This document shows positions 20,693 through 30,143 of a stretch of 64,000 nucleotides of DNA, piece after piece. Numbering within the stretch: the first letter of the stretch is position 1; every line of letters begins with the position of its first letter. The stretch is from Pseudanabaena sp. ABRG5-3. GTDB taxonomy: Bacteria; Cyanobacteriota; Cyanobacteriia; Pseudanabaenales; Pseudanabaenaceae. A program made the position numbers and the translations under genes. The notes under the pieces are model-generated. The model was not told where the DNA came from, made no database searches, and saw nothing but the letters and a program-made list of their open reading frames with translations. Where the stretch lies: positions 1,860,001 through 1,924,000 of the forward strand of contig NZ_AP017560.1 in NCBI RefSeq assembly GCF_003967015.1, in the 5' to 3' direction.

Positions 20693-21096
20693 GGATGCTT
20701 TATTGAAACGCAGCATATCCTATATATCTTCAAGAATCGGTTAAATAATCTTGTGAATTGTCCTAAATTTCATTCTACATCAAAATTATTAACTGTATCA
20801 ACACTATATCTAAATATAAGGGTTTTTGCATAAGCTGTAAGTTTTCTTGAACTTCTTTCTCTATAATGAATGAAAGTTACTCGCAGACTTAAATTTATTG
20901 AGATATATTCCCCTTGCCAAATTTAAAATAGAAAAGGAGTATGATTTAGTAAATATTATAAAGTGCAGTATGCTTCTAAAATGGTAGATATTCTAGCTTT
21001 ATAAGTTGTCGTTGCCATTCTGGAAAGCTAAAATTATAGACTCATTAGTTGAGTAAAGTTCATACAATACATGGAATGTTACAGGGGTTACACAAA

Positions 21097-22863
21097 ATGT
21101 ATGCCTTACTAGTTATAGAAGATGATGACGATATTCGAGATAACATTTGTGACATTCTTGAACTGTCAAAATATCGTGTGATTTCCGCAGCAAATGGACG
21201 GGAGGGATTGGAGCTTGCCAAGCAGCAAACACCAGATTTAATTTTATCTGATGTGCAAATGCCTGAAATGGATGGCTATCATCTTTTGGCGGCGATTCGT
21301 CAAGATCCAAAACTGACGATTATTCCCTTTATCTTTTTAACTTCCTTAGCTGATCGCCAAGATTTACGCCAAGGGATGTTAAAAGGGGCTGATGATTATC
21401 TCACCAAACCATTGAATCGTGAAGAATTACTAGAAGCGATCGCAGCTCAGCTTAGTAAAAAAGCGAAAGTCGATCAACATTATCAAGAAGTTGCCCAAAA
21501 TATTGCTCAAAATATTGCCCAAGAACAGTTAGATCGTCTCCTGTATTTTGACACATTGACTCAACTTCCTAATCGACTAGCTCTACGAGAGCATTTGGAC
21601 AAGGTAATTGCAGAGACTTTACCGTTATCTCCGATTCCTATTCTGCTTATTGATATTGATCGCTTTGCGATGATTAATGATTCAAGGGGAGAAGAATTCG
21701 GCGATCTCCTTCTACAAGTGATTGCACAACGCATTATCGATACAGTTCAAGATGACGATACGATTTGTCGTCTCAGTGGAGATGAATTCGCGATCATCCT
21801 ATCAACATCTAACCCCAAAGCAGAAGCTGATAATGTTGCTAAATCCTTATTAGAATCTTTTGCTACCCCGTTTGTTGTCGGAGTGACTGAGGTTTATGTT
21901 ACTGCGAGTATTGGTATTTCTCTCTATCCCAAGGATGCCAATGGAATCATGCAGCGAGCTAATCTTGCCTTGCAAGAAGCTAAGCGTCGGGGTGGTAATT
22001 GTTATCAATTTTTTGATGAAGCGCAAATTAAAATGCCGCTAAGCTTAGAATTGCAAACAGATTTACACCATGCCCTTGATAATCAAGAATTTGAACTTCA
22101 CTATCAACCTCAGGTAAATATTGCTACAGGAGAGATGTTTGGTTCGGAGTCCCTAATTCGTTGGAATCACTCCTCTGAAGGGACTGTTTCTCCAATGAAG
22201 TTTATCCCAATTGCTGAGAGCAATGGTTCCATTATTGAAATTGGTGAATGGGTTCTTAGAACTGCCTGTCAACAGGTAAAAGCAGTTCAAAAGTTGATTT
22301 ACCACAATGCCATTCAAAATGCTGGAACGGATATCCAAAATTTAAATATTCCCTCACTCAAAGTGTCTGTAAATCTTTCGGGAAGACAATTTCAACAACA
22401 GGATCTCAATAAACGCATCTTAGATATTTTGGAGGAAACTGCTTTCGATCCTCAGTATTTAGAACTAGAGATTACGGAAACTACAGTTGTCCATAACATT
22501 GATGCTAGTTTAGCTAAGTTGATGGAATTAAAAGCGATTGGGGTAAAGCTATCCATTGATGATTTTGGTACAGGATTCTCCTCGTTAGCCTATATCAAGA
22601 AGTTTCCCTTAGATACTCTCAAAATCGATCGCTGCTTTGTGCAGCATATTGACACTGATGCTCAAAATCGGGCGATCGCCAAAGCCATTATCACGATGGC
22701 AAAGAGTCTCGACTTCAAGACTGTTGCTGAAGGTGTAGAAACCCAAGGTGAACTCAAGGTTCTGCAAGATTTAGGTTGTGATAGCATTCAAGGCTATTAC
22801 TATAGTCGCCCACTCCCCTTTGATAAGTTCTGTACCTTTATTACCGATGGCAAACGACTATAG
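21097..22863 (+). CDS. Response regulator with GGDEF and EAL domains
   Basis: Links phosphorelay input to cyclic di-GMP turnover. From the ATG at 21097 (AGGGG 11 bases upstream) the product has 588 residues. Residues 1-125 are a receiver domain with acidic pocket IEDDDDIRD, phospho-acceptor DLILSDVQMPEMDG and lysine YLTKPL. Residues 150-320 are a GGDEF domain whose motif is SGDEF (at 227), so cyclase activity is doubtful. Residues 335-585 are an EAL domain with ESLIRWNH in place of EAL, but catalytic DDFGTGFSSL, LKIDR and TVAEGVET are intact, so phosphodiesterase activity is likely. A TTG start at 21049 is possible but weakly supported. Confidence 0.93.
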   Translation: MYALLVIEDDDDIRDNICDILELSKYRVISAANGREGLELAKQQTPDLILSDVQMPEMDGYHLLAAIRQDPKLTIIPFIFLTSLADRQDLRQGMLKGADDYLTKPLNREELLEAIAAQLSKKAKVDQHYQEVAQNIAQNIAQEQLDRLLYFDTLTQLPNRLALREHLDKVIAETLPLSPIPILLIDIDRFAMINDSRGEEFGDLLLQVIAQRIIDTVQDDDTICRLSGDEFAIILSTSNPKAEADNVAKSLLESFATPFVVGVTEVYVTASIGISLYPKDANGIMQRANLALQEAKRRGGNCYQFFDEAQIKMPLSLELQTDLHHALDNQEFELHYQPQVNIATGEMFGSESLIRWNHSSEGTVSPMKFIPIAESNGSIIEIGEWVLRTACQQVKAVQKLIYHNAIQNAGTDIQNLNIPSLKVSVNLSGRQFQQQDLNKRILDILEETAFDPQYLELEITETTVVHNIDASLAKLMELKAIGVKLSIDDFGTGFSSLAYIKKFPLDTLKIDRCFVQHIDTDAQNRAIAKAIITMAKSLDFKTVAEGVETQGELKVLQDLGCDSIQGYYYSRPLPFDKFCTFITDGKRL

Positions 22864-22877
22864 TTTGTAACTATTTA

Positions 22878-22914
22878 AATTTTTGTGGCACGGCGAAGCC
22901 GTGCCACAAAAATT
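22878..22914. repeat. Hairpin tipped GGC-GAA-GCC (family B)
   Basis: Perfect 17-base arms AATTTTTGTGGCACGGC and complement around GAA. It lies between two converging genes, so it can serve as a bidirectional terminator. Confidence 0.8.
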
Positions 22915-22937
22915 ATTTCCTATAGATAGGTGCTTGT

Positions 22938-24095
22938 TTATAAATAATCAATAATTGCATCAGCAACACGGCTAATAGCACCTTGTTCACCTAAGCTTGA
23001 TCTTACTCTTGTATACCCATCAAGCATAGTTTGTCGCGCCTGTGGATTGATTAACAACTCTAAGGCACTCTCCGCGATCGCTTCGGGAATGGCATCATTT
23101 TGGACAAATTCAGGTACAACTGATTCCATATTTACCAAATTGACTGGCGAGATAAATGGCAATTGCAGCTTGACAATGTAACGGGCAATCCAAGCGGTAA
23201 TCGCACTAACTCGATATAAAATCACCTGCGGTACATTCAGCAATGCTGTCTCTAAGTTCACCGTTCCCGATTTACTAAGTACCAAATCGGCGGCACTAAT
23301 GGCAACTTGAGACTGTCCTGAAACAATTGTGGCATTAATGTCATATTCCTTGAGCAACTTCTCAACTTCGGGGCGATAACGCTCTAGAGATAGCGGCAAC
23401 CAAAATTTGACGTGGGGTAACTTGGTTTGGATGATTTTGGCAGCCTTCAGAATGATGGGCATGACCGATCGCAGTTCTTGGGTGCGAGATGCTGGCAATA
23501 AAGTTACGACTAAATCATCATCAGCGATACCCAATAATTTCCGAGATGCTATGCGATCAGGGATTTTTGCCATCAAATCCACAAAGGGATGTCCGACCCA
23601 TTGCACATTTGTCCCTTGTTTCTCGTAATAAACTGCCTCTTGAGGGAAAATCGCTAGCAATTTGTCAGTAAAAGCAGCGATCGCCTTGGTGTTTTTGTCA
23701 TTAAAAGACCAGACCCATTCTTGAGGTGCAATGTAATAGATTACGGGAATCTTTAAATCACGCTTTGCATAGTAGCCCATACCCTGATTGGGCATCATGT
23801 AATCGATGAGTACGGCGACATCGGGACGAGAGGTTTTTAACCATTTTTTGGCATCTCGCTGCACTTTAATGGTTGGCAAAATGTAGGGCAGGGCCTCCAC
23901 CGCACCAATGGAGCCAATCCCGACCGTATTTCCTAGTAATTTCGCCCCTGCCGCCGCCATGCGATCGCCACCAAGTCCAATAATCTCTAGCTCAATCCCT
24001 TTAAGGGCAGCCCGTTCTCGTAATGCTTCAATTAAAATCGCCCCATGCCAGTCGCCTGACACTTCGCCTGTACTGATAAATATGCGGCGTTTCAT
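22938..24095 (-). CDS. lpxB: Lipid-A-disaccharide synthase
   Basis: Transfers UDP-2,3-diacylglucosamine onto lipid X to make the lipid A disaccharide at the inner membrane. The product is 385 residues from the ATG at 24095 (the family is about 380). It starts MKRRIFISTGEVSGDWHGAI, with GEVSGDWHGA as the LpxB signature. Further blocks are VDYMMPN-like LIDYMMPNQGMGYYAK, YYIAPQEWVWSF, LLAIFPQEAVYYEKQGTNV, and the nucleotide-sugar region LPASRTQELRSVMPI ... SKSGTVNLETALLNVPQV. A longer frame to 24131 adds 12 unlikely residues. A second, diverged LpxB-like gene lies at 34287. Confidence 0.95.
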   Translation of the reverse strand: MKRRIFISTGEVSGDWHGAILIEALRERAALKGIELEIIGLGGDRMAAAGAKLLGNTVGIGSIGAVEALPYILPTIKVQRDAKKWLKTSRPDVAVLIDYMMPNQGMGYYAKRDLKIPVIYYIAPQEWVWSFNDKNTKAIAAFTDKLLAIFPQEAVYYEKQGTNVQWVGHPFVDLMAKIPDRIASRKLLGIADDDLVVTLLPASRTQELRSVMPIILKAAKIIQTKLPHVKFWLPLSLERYRPEVEKLLKEYDINATIVSGQSQVAISAADLVLSKSGTVNLETALLNVPQVILYRVSAITAWIARYIVKLQLPFISPVNLVNMESVVPEFVQNDAIPEAIAESALELLINPQARQTMLDGYTRVRSSLGEQGAISRVADAIIDYL

Positions 24096-24211
24096 TTTAA
24101 TTTCTGAGTTGATTTCTGAGCTAGATTCCATACAAATAGATTGGTTGGTGGCAAAAATTGCCCTATAACTTACACATTCAAGATATCGCTAATCTTGACT
24201 TCTATATCAAT

Positions 24212-24264
24212 AAACCCAAAAGATGATTGGCGGCGCTTCGCGCCGCCAATCATCTTTTGGGTTT
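24212..24264. repeat. Perfect 25-bp-arm hairpin tipped GGCGC-TTC-GCGCC (family B)
   Basis: Arms AAACCCAAAAGATGATTGGC plus GGCGC, and complement, around TTC. It lies in the divergent gap between lpxB and rpmI, where a terminator is not needed. Similar AAACCCAAAA-flanked hairpins occur at 35573 and 49111. Confidence 0.88.
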
Positions 24265-24376
24265 TGATTTATAGTTTAAATTGATAGTCTGTGTCATATT
24301 ATTTCACTCCAAAATTCAACATATCGCATTTCATTATGGTACACTCGTAAAGGTCAAAAATTTGGACTAGAAAGAA

Positions 24377-24574
24377 GTGCCTAAGCTCAAAACTCGTAAA
24401 TCTGCCGCCAAGCGATTCAAGGTGACGGGTAGCGGCAAGTTTGCTCGCCGCCACGCTGGTCGCAACCACCTACTAGAGCATAAGTCCACTGCCCGCAAGA
24501 GCAGATTGGGTCAAATGGCTATAGTTGACGAAACTGATAATGACAGAGTAAGCGCAATGATGCCTTACGCCTAA
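24377..24574 (+). CDS. rpmI: 50S ribosomal protein L35
   Basis: Small basic ribosomal protein, 65 residues, reading [20 protein letters not shown] and ending [20 protein letters not shown]. The start codon is GTG at 24377, with AAAGAAG 6 bases before it; the protein start is fixed by the conserved [13 protein letters not shown]. It is followed after 81 bp by rplT on the same strand, the usual L35-L20 pair. infC, often upstream in other bacteria, is absent here. A hairpin lies between the two genes. Confidence 0.97.
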   Translation: MPKLKTRKSAAKRFKVTGSGKFARRHAGRNHLLEHKSTARKSRLGQMAIVDETDNDRVSAMMPYA

Positions 24575-24590
24575 AAGCTCTTTAAGGGGC

Positions 24591-24620
24591 TTTTTACAGG
24601 GTGCAAGCACCCTGTAAAAA
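24591..24620. terminator. Hairpin between rpmI and rplT
   Basis: TTTTTACAGGGTGC and complement around AA, preceded by a smaller AAAAGCTC/GGGGCTTTT stem. It might attenuate rplT or bind a ribosomal protein; a full terminator is also possible. Confidence 0.6.
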
Positions 24621-24655
24621 ATTAGATAAAAACAAATCACGATAATAACGAAGCC

Positions 24656-25009
24656 ATGACGAGAGTAAAACGCGGTAACGTAGCTAGAAAGCGCCGCAAT
24701 AAGGTATTGAAATTAGCCAAAGGCTTTCGCGGATCGCACTCTAAGCTGTTCCGCACTGCTAATCAGCAGGTAATGAAAGCTCTTCGTAACGCCTACCGCG
24801 ATCGCCGCAAGAAGAAGCGCGATTTCCGTAGTCTTTGGATTACCCGCATTAATGCTGCGGCTCGCCAACAAGGTCTGAGCTATAGCAAATTTGCTGGTCT
24901 ACTGAAGAAAGCAAACATCGATATCAATCGTAAGATGCTTTCCCAAATTGCGATCCTTGATCCTCATGCATTTACGGCGATCGTCGATAAAGCCAAGTCT
25001 CTTGCTTAG
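24656..25009 (+). CDS. rplT: 50S ribosomal protein L20
   Basis: Binds 23S rRNA early in large-subunit assembly. The 117 residues match the family throughout: [20 protein letters not shown], the basic N-terminal extension, [40 protein letters not shown], and [20 protein letters not shown]. The ATG at 24656 is the only sensible start. Pairs with rpmI; a terminator hairpin with T6 follows at 25070. Confidence 0.98.
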   Translation: MTRVKRGNVARKRRNKVLKLAKGFRGSHSKLFRTANQQVMKALRNAYRDRRKKKRDFRSLWITRINAAARQQGLSYSKFAGLLKKANIDINRKMLSQIAILDPHAFTAIVDKAKSLA

Positions 25010-25069
25010 AGAATGTACTCACACCGCAGAGCGGTAGAGTATTTATCCTCTTAGCTGAATAAAAAAATT

Positions 25070-25108
25070 AAACAAAAAAGCTCGGCTATTAGCTGAGCTT
25101 TTTTGTTT
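25070..25108. terminator. Terminator after rplT
   Basis: AAACAAAAAAGCTCGGCT and AGCTGAGCTTTTTTGTTT around ATT, with one G:U pair. Strong T run on the plus strand. Confidence 0.85.
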
Positions 25109-25128
25109 AGGGACGAGCAGGAAAATAA

Positions 25129-25180
25129 GGAACCGATTTTTTGTGGCGCGGCAAAGCCGCGCCACAAAAAATTTGGTTCC
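25129..25180. repeat. Hairpin tipped GCGGC-AAA-GCCGC (family B)
   Basis: Inner arms ATTTTTTGTGGCGCGGC and complement, extended by GGAACC/GGTTCC beyond small mismatches. Very similar in shape to 22878-22914, but the variable part differs on both arms. Confidence 0.82.
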
Positions 25181-25308
25181 TTGTTAAATCACAGAACCCT
25201 TAAGCTTTTTTGTCACCTAAATGTCACCTAAAATAAGTTATCTTGGTCAAGTCTCTAAAAACGACAAATTTGACCAAATTTTTTTGGATTTTTTGAGGAG
25301 AAGCTTCT

Positions 25309-26100
25309 GTGAGGAAAGCGCAGAGGAATATTGGGGTATTAGTCACGATCACCATATTTTTGCTGCCTCTAAACAGGGCAAATATGGTGATTGCTTCGGA
25401 AATCACTCCAGAAATCAATACCATTGACAAAATTCAAAAGCGCGGCAAGTTATTGATTGGGGTCAAAGATAATCTGCCACCCTTAGGATTTCGTGATCGC
25501 GATGGCAATTTATCAGGGTTAGAAATTGACATTGCCCGTGAATTAGCCAAGGAGCTAAATCTTCCTATAGAGCTTGTGCCATTAAAAAATCGTGATCGCC
25601 TGTCCGCATTACAAAATAATCAAGTGGATTTAGCGATCGCCCAAATTACGGTCACAAATAATCGTTCACGCCTAGTAGATTTCTCATTGCCCTACTACAC
25701 CGACAGCACCATTGCGATCGCTCAGCGTAACCTCTCCATCCAAGATCTGCGGCAACCTATAGCGATTGCCGTTCTCAAAAATTCGGCAGCGATTGCTGTG
25801 ATCCAATCACAATTTCCCAAAGCAGCAATTATTGGGGCTAGTTCCTATCAAGATGGTTTAGATGCTTTGCAATCTGGCAAAGTTAAAGCTTTTGTGGGCG
25901 ATCGTAGCAGTCTCACTCAATGGCTAACAGAGCATCCTAACTATGCGATCATTGGTCAACCTTTAGCTGTTCATAGTTTAGCGATCGCTTTGCCGCGTGG
26001 ATTACAACATTTAGATTTTCGCGATCGGGTCTTTGCTGTTGTGGAGAAATGGCGCAAAAATAGCTGGCTCACAGACAGGGTGAAATATTGGGGACTATAG
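25309..26100 (+). CDS. Amino-acid-type ABC transporter substrate-binding protein
   Basis: Periplasmic solute-binding protein of the SBP_bac_3 type, likely for polar amino acids. The 263 residues start at GTG (25309), with GAGGAG 11 bases upstream. An N-terminal hydrophobic segment VTITIFLLPLNRANMVIASE serves as signal sequence. The family blocks are KRGKLLIGVKDNLPPLGFRD, LSGLEIDIARELAKEL, QVDLAIAQITVTNNRSRLVD (ligand arginine) and DALQSGKVKAFVGDRSSL. No permease or ATPase gene lies beside it, so it is an orphan binding protein here, as is common in cyanobacteria. Confidence 0.9.
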   Translation: MRKAQRNIGVLVTITIFLLPLNRANMVIASEITPEINTIDKIQKRGKLLIGVKDNLPPLGFRDRDGNLSGLEIDIARELAKELNLPIELVPLKNRDRLSALQNNQVDLAIAQITVTNNRSRLVDFSLPYYTDSTIAIAQRNLSIQDLRQPIAIAVLKNSAAIAVIQSQFPKAAIIGASSYQDGLDALQSGKVKAFVGDRSSLTQWLTEHPNYAIIGQPLAVHSLAIALPRGLQHLDFRDRVFAVVEKWRKNSWLTDRVKYWGL

Positions 26101-26116
26101 ACTATTTCAGAGATTA

Positions 26117-26205
26117 CTAAGTAGCTAAACCCTATAAGCTGTGGTGCGCGCTGCGCGTGCGCCACAGCTTTTGGTTCTATTTTTTAATTATGCCTAGCTA
26201 CTTAG
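26117..26205. repeat. 89-bp element with 11-bp inverted ends and inner hairpin
   Basis: CTAAGTAGCTA and TAGCTACTTAG form the outer arms. AAGCTGTGG ... CCACAGCTT with a GC-rich centre forms the inner hairpin. The stop codon of the DUF1993 gene falls inside the right end. The block TTTTTAATTATGCC near the right end also occurs at about 53131, next to another hairpin. Confidence 0.7.
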
Positions 26206-26726
26206 CCATTATCCTGATGTTTTACGAAAGGCAAGAAATGCCTCATAAAATCGCGCTTGCCAATTGGCGCTCCTGCCATCCGCATAATGTCATAAGCCGT
26301 TGTCATGTGGAAATAAAAGTTTGGCATCAGAAAATCATCTACATACATGAGTCCAGATACTTCTGCATATAGCCCTTGTCCAAAATCAATGCGCTTTATC
26401 TCTGAAAGTTTTACATCAGTAACATTGATACTCTTCAGCAGTTCTTGAGTCGATGCAATATGACCACGAACTTCAGCTAAAGAGTCTACATTAGGGTTGA
26501 GGTTACTTTCCGCCTGTCCTAAGCACCACAACGCAAAGTTACGGGGCTGGTTGCAGGTAAATGCAATCTGTGTGCCAAAAGGAAACATATCGGGTGCTAT
26601 GCGTCGCTGCAATAGAGACCCTATACTCTCTCCAAAATGACTCTCCGCTACATTTAAGAGATGACTCAAGGTATCTAGCCTAGAACTAAAGATATTTTGT
26701 AGAGAGTTGATCTTCTGACTTTCCAT
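26202..26726 (-). CDS. DUF1993 family protein
   Basis: Belongs to the DUF1993 (DinB-like four-helix) group; function unknown. From the ATG at 26726 it has 174 residues: SSRLDTLSHLLNVAESHFGE, the family block LQRRIAPDMFPFGTQIAFTC, and the C-terminal signature MPNFYFHMTTAYDIMRMAGA followed by PIGKRDFM. A frame open from 26804 runs into a palindromic repeat and is not conserved in look. The stop codon TAA lies in the inverted end of a small repeat element, so the element may have reshaped the last residues. Confidence 0.87.
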   Translation of the reverse strand: MESQKINSLQNIFSSRLDTLSHLLNVAESHFGESIGSLLQRRIAPDMFPFGTQIAFTCNQPRNFALWCLGQAESNLNPNVDSLAEVRGHIASTQELLKSINVTDVKLSEIKRIDFGQGLYAEVSGLMYVDDFLMPNFYFHMTTAYDIMRMAGAPIGKRDFMRHFLPFVKHQDNG

Positions 26727-26750
26727 AGGATTTCTACATCTGAATATAGC

Positions 26751-26825
26751 TATAGCAATTCTAAATGGTTTATGGAAGCGCAACCCTTCGGGTTGCGCTT
26801 CCATAAACCCAAAAATCTACAAATA
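26751..26825. repeat. Nested palindromic element (family A, copy 2, right end degraded)
   Basis: Outer left arm TATAGCAATTCTAAAT and an inner perfect hairpin with 20-base arms (26767-26786 and 26790-26809, loop TTC). The right outer arm is no longer clear. It lies directly upstream of the DUF1993 start. Confidence 0.75.
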
Positions 26826-26900
26826 CTAAAATTTTTGTGATTGGAATAGCAGCATAGATTTTGGAAACAAGAAGCTGTAGTAGATGGTCTAAATTGGTGT

Positions 26901-27005
26901 TATAGCAGTTTTCAATTTGCTGTCAGCAAATTGAAAGATCAAAAACCTTACTAAGATTAATTTTTTGTTTTCAAATGAGCATATGCTCATTTGAAAACTG
27001 CTATA
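26901..27005. repeat. 105-bp element with 15-bp inverted ends and two inner palindromes
   Basis: TATAGCAGTTTTCAA (26901-26915) and its complement (26991-27005) enclose CAATTTGCTGTCAGCAAATTG and a CAAATGAGCATATGCTCATTTG palindrome. The element ends 8 bp before the protease start. Confidence 0.8.
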
Positions 27006-27013
27006 GATAAAAA

Positions 27014-28474
27014 ATGACTGTGTTTGAGGATGGCGTTGTGGAAAAAGAGATAAAAAAGGGGATCAACAAGAGTATTAAAACAGGCTTTGTGAATTTGGTT
27101 GCCTCTAGTTTTTTGCTTAGCGTTGGTATGAGTGCGATCGCAACCCTTCCTTTCGTTGCATCCACTCCAGTTCATGCCCAATCCGATGAAGATACGAATA
27201 TTCGTGTTTATAAATTAGCTAGTCCTGCGGTTGTATCCATCCAATCTCAAGGTGGTAGCGGCAGTGGCTCAATCATTGATCCTACGGGCTTAATTTTGAC
27301 CAATGCCCATGTCGTGCGGGGTGTCACTACTGTCAATGTTGTCCTCAGCGATAAGCGTCAATTTCGTGGTGTGGTGATAGCTAGCACCCGCAATCCAGAT
27401 CTTGCCTTGATTAAGCTAGAAGGTGTGACGACCAGTTTACCGACAATTCCGATCGCGACTTCTAGTGGTATTCAAGTGGGGCAGCGAGCTTTTGCGATTG
27501 GGAATCCCTTTGGGCGCTTTGCAGGGACACTCACCACAGGTATCATCAGCCGCATTGATCGCGATCGCAAATTATTACAAACCGATGCAGCCCTCAATCC
27601 CGGAAATTCGGGAGGACCTTTGCTCAATAGTCGTGGTGAACTGGTGGGTGTAAATACCGCAATTTTTACACCTAACTCTACTAATAGCGGTATTGGACTA
27701 GCGATCGAAGCAGATACCGTAAATCGATTTATCGCGGCAGTCCGCCAAGGCACGATTACGAATAATTCCACAGCTAATTTACCGAGTCCTAGTACATTGA
27801 CCCTCGATGGCAATGCGATCGCTGCTACCCTCAACGCCAATGACAAAACCTTGCCCGATGGCAGCTATTACAAAGCTTATCAATTTCAAGGTCAAGCTGG
27901 ACAATCGGTAGTGATCGAGATGCGCGGTAATGGCATCGATCCCTATTTGGTGTTATTTGATCCGAAGGGACGCAAGATTGCGGAAGATGATGATGGTGGT
28001 GGCGGCAAAAATGCTCGTCTTGCCATTACCTTACCTAGCACAGGTAGATATACGCTCTATGCTAATTCCTACGAAGTCGGGGAAGCTGGCTCTTTTACAA
28101 TCTCAGGACGTTTGAGCAATAACTTCACCGCAGATACAACAGGCGATCGCGAAGTCATTTTGCAAAAAAATGGCATCTTAGGCTCTCAAAGTCGTGTTTT
28201 AGCTAGGGATGGTAGTCTTTTCGATACCTTTAGTTTTAATGGACAAGCAGGGCAAATTGTGAAAATTGAGCTAGTTAGTGCTGATTTTCATCCATATCTA
28301 GTTCTATTTGCCCCAAACAGTAAAGTTTTAAAGGAAAACAATGGCTTGCCTAGCCGTAGTAATGCCTCTATGACCGTTGAACTACCTTTCACAGGAACCT
28401 ATAAAACGATAGTCAATGCGTTCGATCGCACAGGTAGAGGAGCCTACCAACTGATTGTGAAAAAGCTGCGATAA
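27014..28474 (+). CDS. S1C-type (HhoA/Deg-like) serine protease with two PPC-like domains
   Basis: Extracytoplasmic trypsin-like protease. The 486 residues have a signal/anchor segment (residues 25-55, cleavage near VHAQSDED). The protease domain has catalytic H99 (TNAHVV), D129 (RNPDLAL) and S199 (GNSGGP). Instead of the PDZ domain normal for Deg/Htr proteins, the C-terminal half (about 270-486) holds two copies of a PPC-like beta-sandwich. Each has a GQ-(A/S)GQ..VIEL/EMRGNGIDPYLVLFDP-type block and an LPSTGRYTLYANSY-type end. PPC domains usually aid folding, secretion or substrate capture. A strong hairpin follows the gene. Confidence 0.88.
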   Translation: MTVFEDGVVEKEIKKGINKSIKTGFVNLVASSFLLSVGMSAIATLPFVASTPVHAQSDEDTNIRVYKLASPAVVSIQSQGGSGSGSIIDPTGLILTNAHVVRGVTTVNVVLSDKRQFRGVVIASTRNPDLALIKLEGVTTSLPTIPIATSSGIQVGQRAFAIGNPFGRFAGTLTTGIISRIDRDRKLLQTDAALNPGNSGGPLLNSRGELVGVNTAIFTPNSTNSGIGLAIEADTVNRFIAAVRQGTITNNSTANLPSPSTLTLDGNAIAATLNANDKTLPDGSYYKAYQFQGQAGQSVVIEMRGNGIDPYLVLFDPKGRKIAEDDDGGGGKNARLAITLPSTGRYTLYANSYEVGEAGSFTISGRLSNNFTADTTGDREVILQKNGILGSQSRVLARDGSLFDTFSFNGQAGQIVKIELVSADFHPYLVLFAPNSKVLKENNGLPSRSNASMTVELPFTGTYKTIVNAFDRTGRGAYQLIVKKLR

Positions 28475-28479
28475 ATCCC

Positions 28480-28514
28480 AACAAAAAAGCCTTGCATAGC
28501 AAGGCTTTTTTGTT
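28480..28514. terminator. Bidirectional terminator between protease and gatA
   Basis: AACAAAAAAGCCTTGC and complement around ATA; it touches the gatA stop codon. Confidence 0.88.
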
Positions 28515-29974
28515 TATAGCGTAGGTTGGCGCTTGTGCCATTCCGTTGACTGCTCATAAGCGTAGGCAACTTGCAGCAGCACATCTTCTCGCAAGACATT
28601 AGAAACTAATTGGAGCCCGATGGGTAAACCTTTAGAGTCAAAGCCGCAAGGAATGCTAATTCCAGGTAGACCTGCAAGGTTGACAGGAATAGTCATCAAA
28701 TCCGATAGATACATCCCAAGGGGATCTTCAGTTTTACTGCCCGCTTGGAAAGCGGTAGTCGGAGCCGTAGGACAGACTAAAACATCAACTTGCTCAAAGG
28801 CTTTCTGGAAGTCTTGAACAATCAAAGTTCTGACTTTCTGCGCCTTCAGGTAATAGGCATCGTAATAGCCTGCGGACAATACATAAGTCCCAATCATGAT
28901 CCGTCGCTTGACTTCTGCACCAAAGCCTTGTTCGCGAGTATTTTCATACATACTTAGCAAATTATCGGCAGTTTCATCACGCAAGCCATACTTTACGCCA
29001 TCATAACGGGCAAGGTTGGCTGATGCCTCAGAGGGGGCAATGATGTAATAGGTGGGCAAGCCATAACGGAAACGCGGACAGGAAATTTCATAGACCTCTG
29101 CACCCATGCTCTCGAAATGGGCGATCGCTTTTCTGACCGCAGCTTCCACTTCACTATCTAAACCTTCGCCGAAGGTTTCGGTGATCACACCAACTCTTTT
29201 GCCCTTGAGGGATTGGGTTAAGTCGGGTGTGAGTAATGCTGCATAGTCAGGAATTTCTGTCTTAATGCTTGTTGAATCCTTGGGATCATAACCTGCGATC
29301 GCGCCCAAGAAAATCGCCGCATCTTCAACGCTATTGGCAAAAGGTCCAATTTGATCGAGAGATGAAGCAAAGGCAACAAGTCCAAATCTGGAAACTAGTC
29401 CATAGGTGGGCTTGAGTCCAACCACACCACAGTAGGAAGCAGGTTGACGAATCGAGCCGCCCGTATCGGAACCCGTGGCAATTACACATTCACCACTAGA
29501 AACTGCTGCTGCCGAGCCACCCGATGATCCCCCCGGCACATAGTCCGTATTCCAAGGATTCGTAGTTTGGGCGATCGCTGAGTTTTCCGTTGAGCTACCC
29601 ATCGCAAACTCATCGAGGTTAGTCTTACCGACCATCACGGCTCCCGCTTCGCGCAATTTAGCGGTAATCGTCGCCTCATAGGGTGGCACAAAATTTCGCA
29701 ACATATTGGAGCCGCAGGTGGTGGGCATCCCCTTGACGCACATATTGTCTTTCATGCCAAGGGGAACACCTGCTAATGCTGGCAAGGTTTCACCTGCGGC
29801 GATCGCGGCATCAATGACCTTTGCTTGGGCGATCGCCACTTCGGGAGTAACAGTGACAAAACTATGTAATTTCGGTTCTAGCCGATCAATGCGATCTAAA
29901 AACTCTTGAGCAATTTCAGTTGCTGATCGCTCTTTATTGATTAAGGTTTGCCGAATTTTGGCGATCGAAAGCAT
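28514..29974 (-). CDS. gatA: Aspartyl/glutamyl-tRNA amidotransferase subunit A
   Basis: Amidase subunit of GatCAB, which converts Glu-tRNA(Gln) to Gln-tRNA(Gln) and makes up for a missing glutaminyl-tRNA synthetase in most cyanobacteria. The product is 486 residues from the ATG at 29974. Amidase triad regions: Lys in [15 protein letters not shown], cis-Ser in [16 protein letters not shown], and nucleophile Ser in [15 protein letters not shown]. The C-terminal block [10 protein letters not shown] and GLPISIPCG-type ending are typical. A frame open to 30034 adds 20 residues unlike the family. gatB and gatC are not in the window. Confidence 0.97.
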   Translation of the reverse strand: MLSIAKIRQTLINKERSATEIAQEFLDRIDRLEPKLHSFVTVTPEVAIAQAKVIDAAIAAGETLPALAGVPLGMKDNMCVKGMPTTCGSNMLRNFVPPYEATITAKLREAGAVMVGKTNLDEFAMGSSTENSAIAQTTNPWNTDYVPGGSSGGSAAAVSSGECVIATGSDTGGSIRQPASYCGVVGLKPTYGLVSRFGLVAFASSLDQIGPFANSVEDAAIFLGAIAGYDPKDSTSIKTEIPDYAALLTPDLTQSLKGKRVGVITETFGEGLDSEVEAAVRKAIAHFESMGAEVYEISCPRFRYGLPTYYIIAPSEASANLARYDGVKYGLRDETADNLLSMYENTREQGFGAEVKRRIMIGTYVLSAGYYDAYYLKAQKVRTLIVQDFQKAFEQVDVLVCPTAPTTAFQAGSKTEDPLGMYLSDLMTIPVNLAGLPGISIPCGFDSKGLPIGLQLVSNVLREDVLLQVAYAYEQSTEWHKRQPTL

Positions 29975-30143
29975 AAGGAATCTAGTACATTTAGTGGGCA
30001 GAATTTTAAGTATATAGCGAAAAAGTAGAGACAAGTCTAAGCCTACTTCCTACTTTTTCTTTAACCGATAATTAACAATTTTCTGGACAAGTGCAGACAA
30101 AGCAAATACAATATATCCGCAAATTAAGGTACGTTCGCACCGC

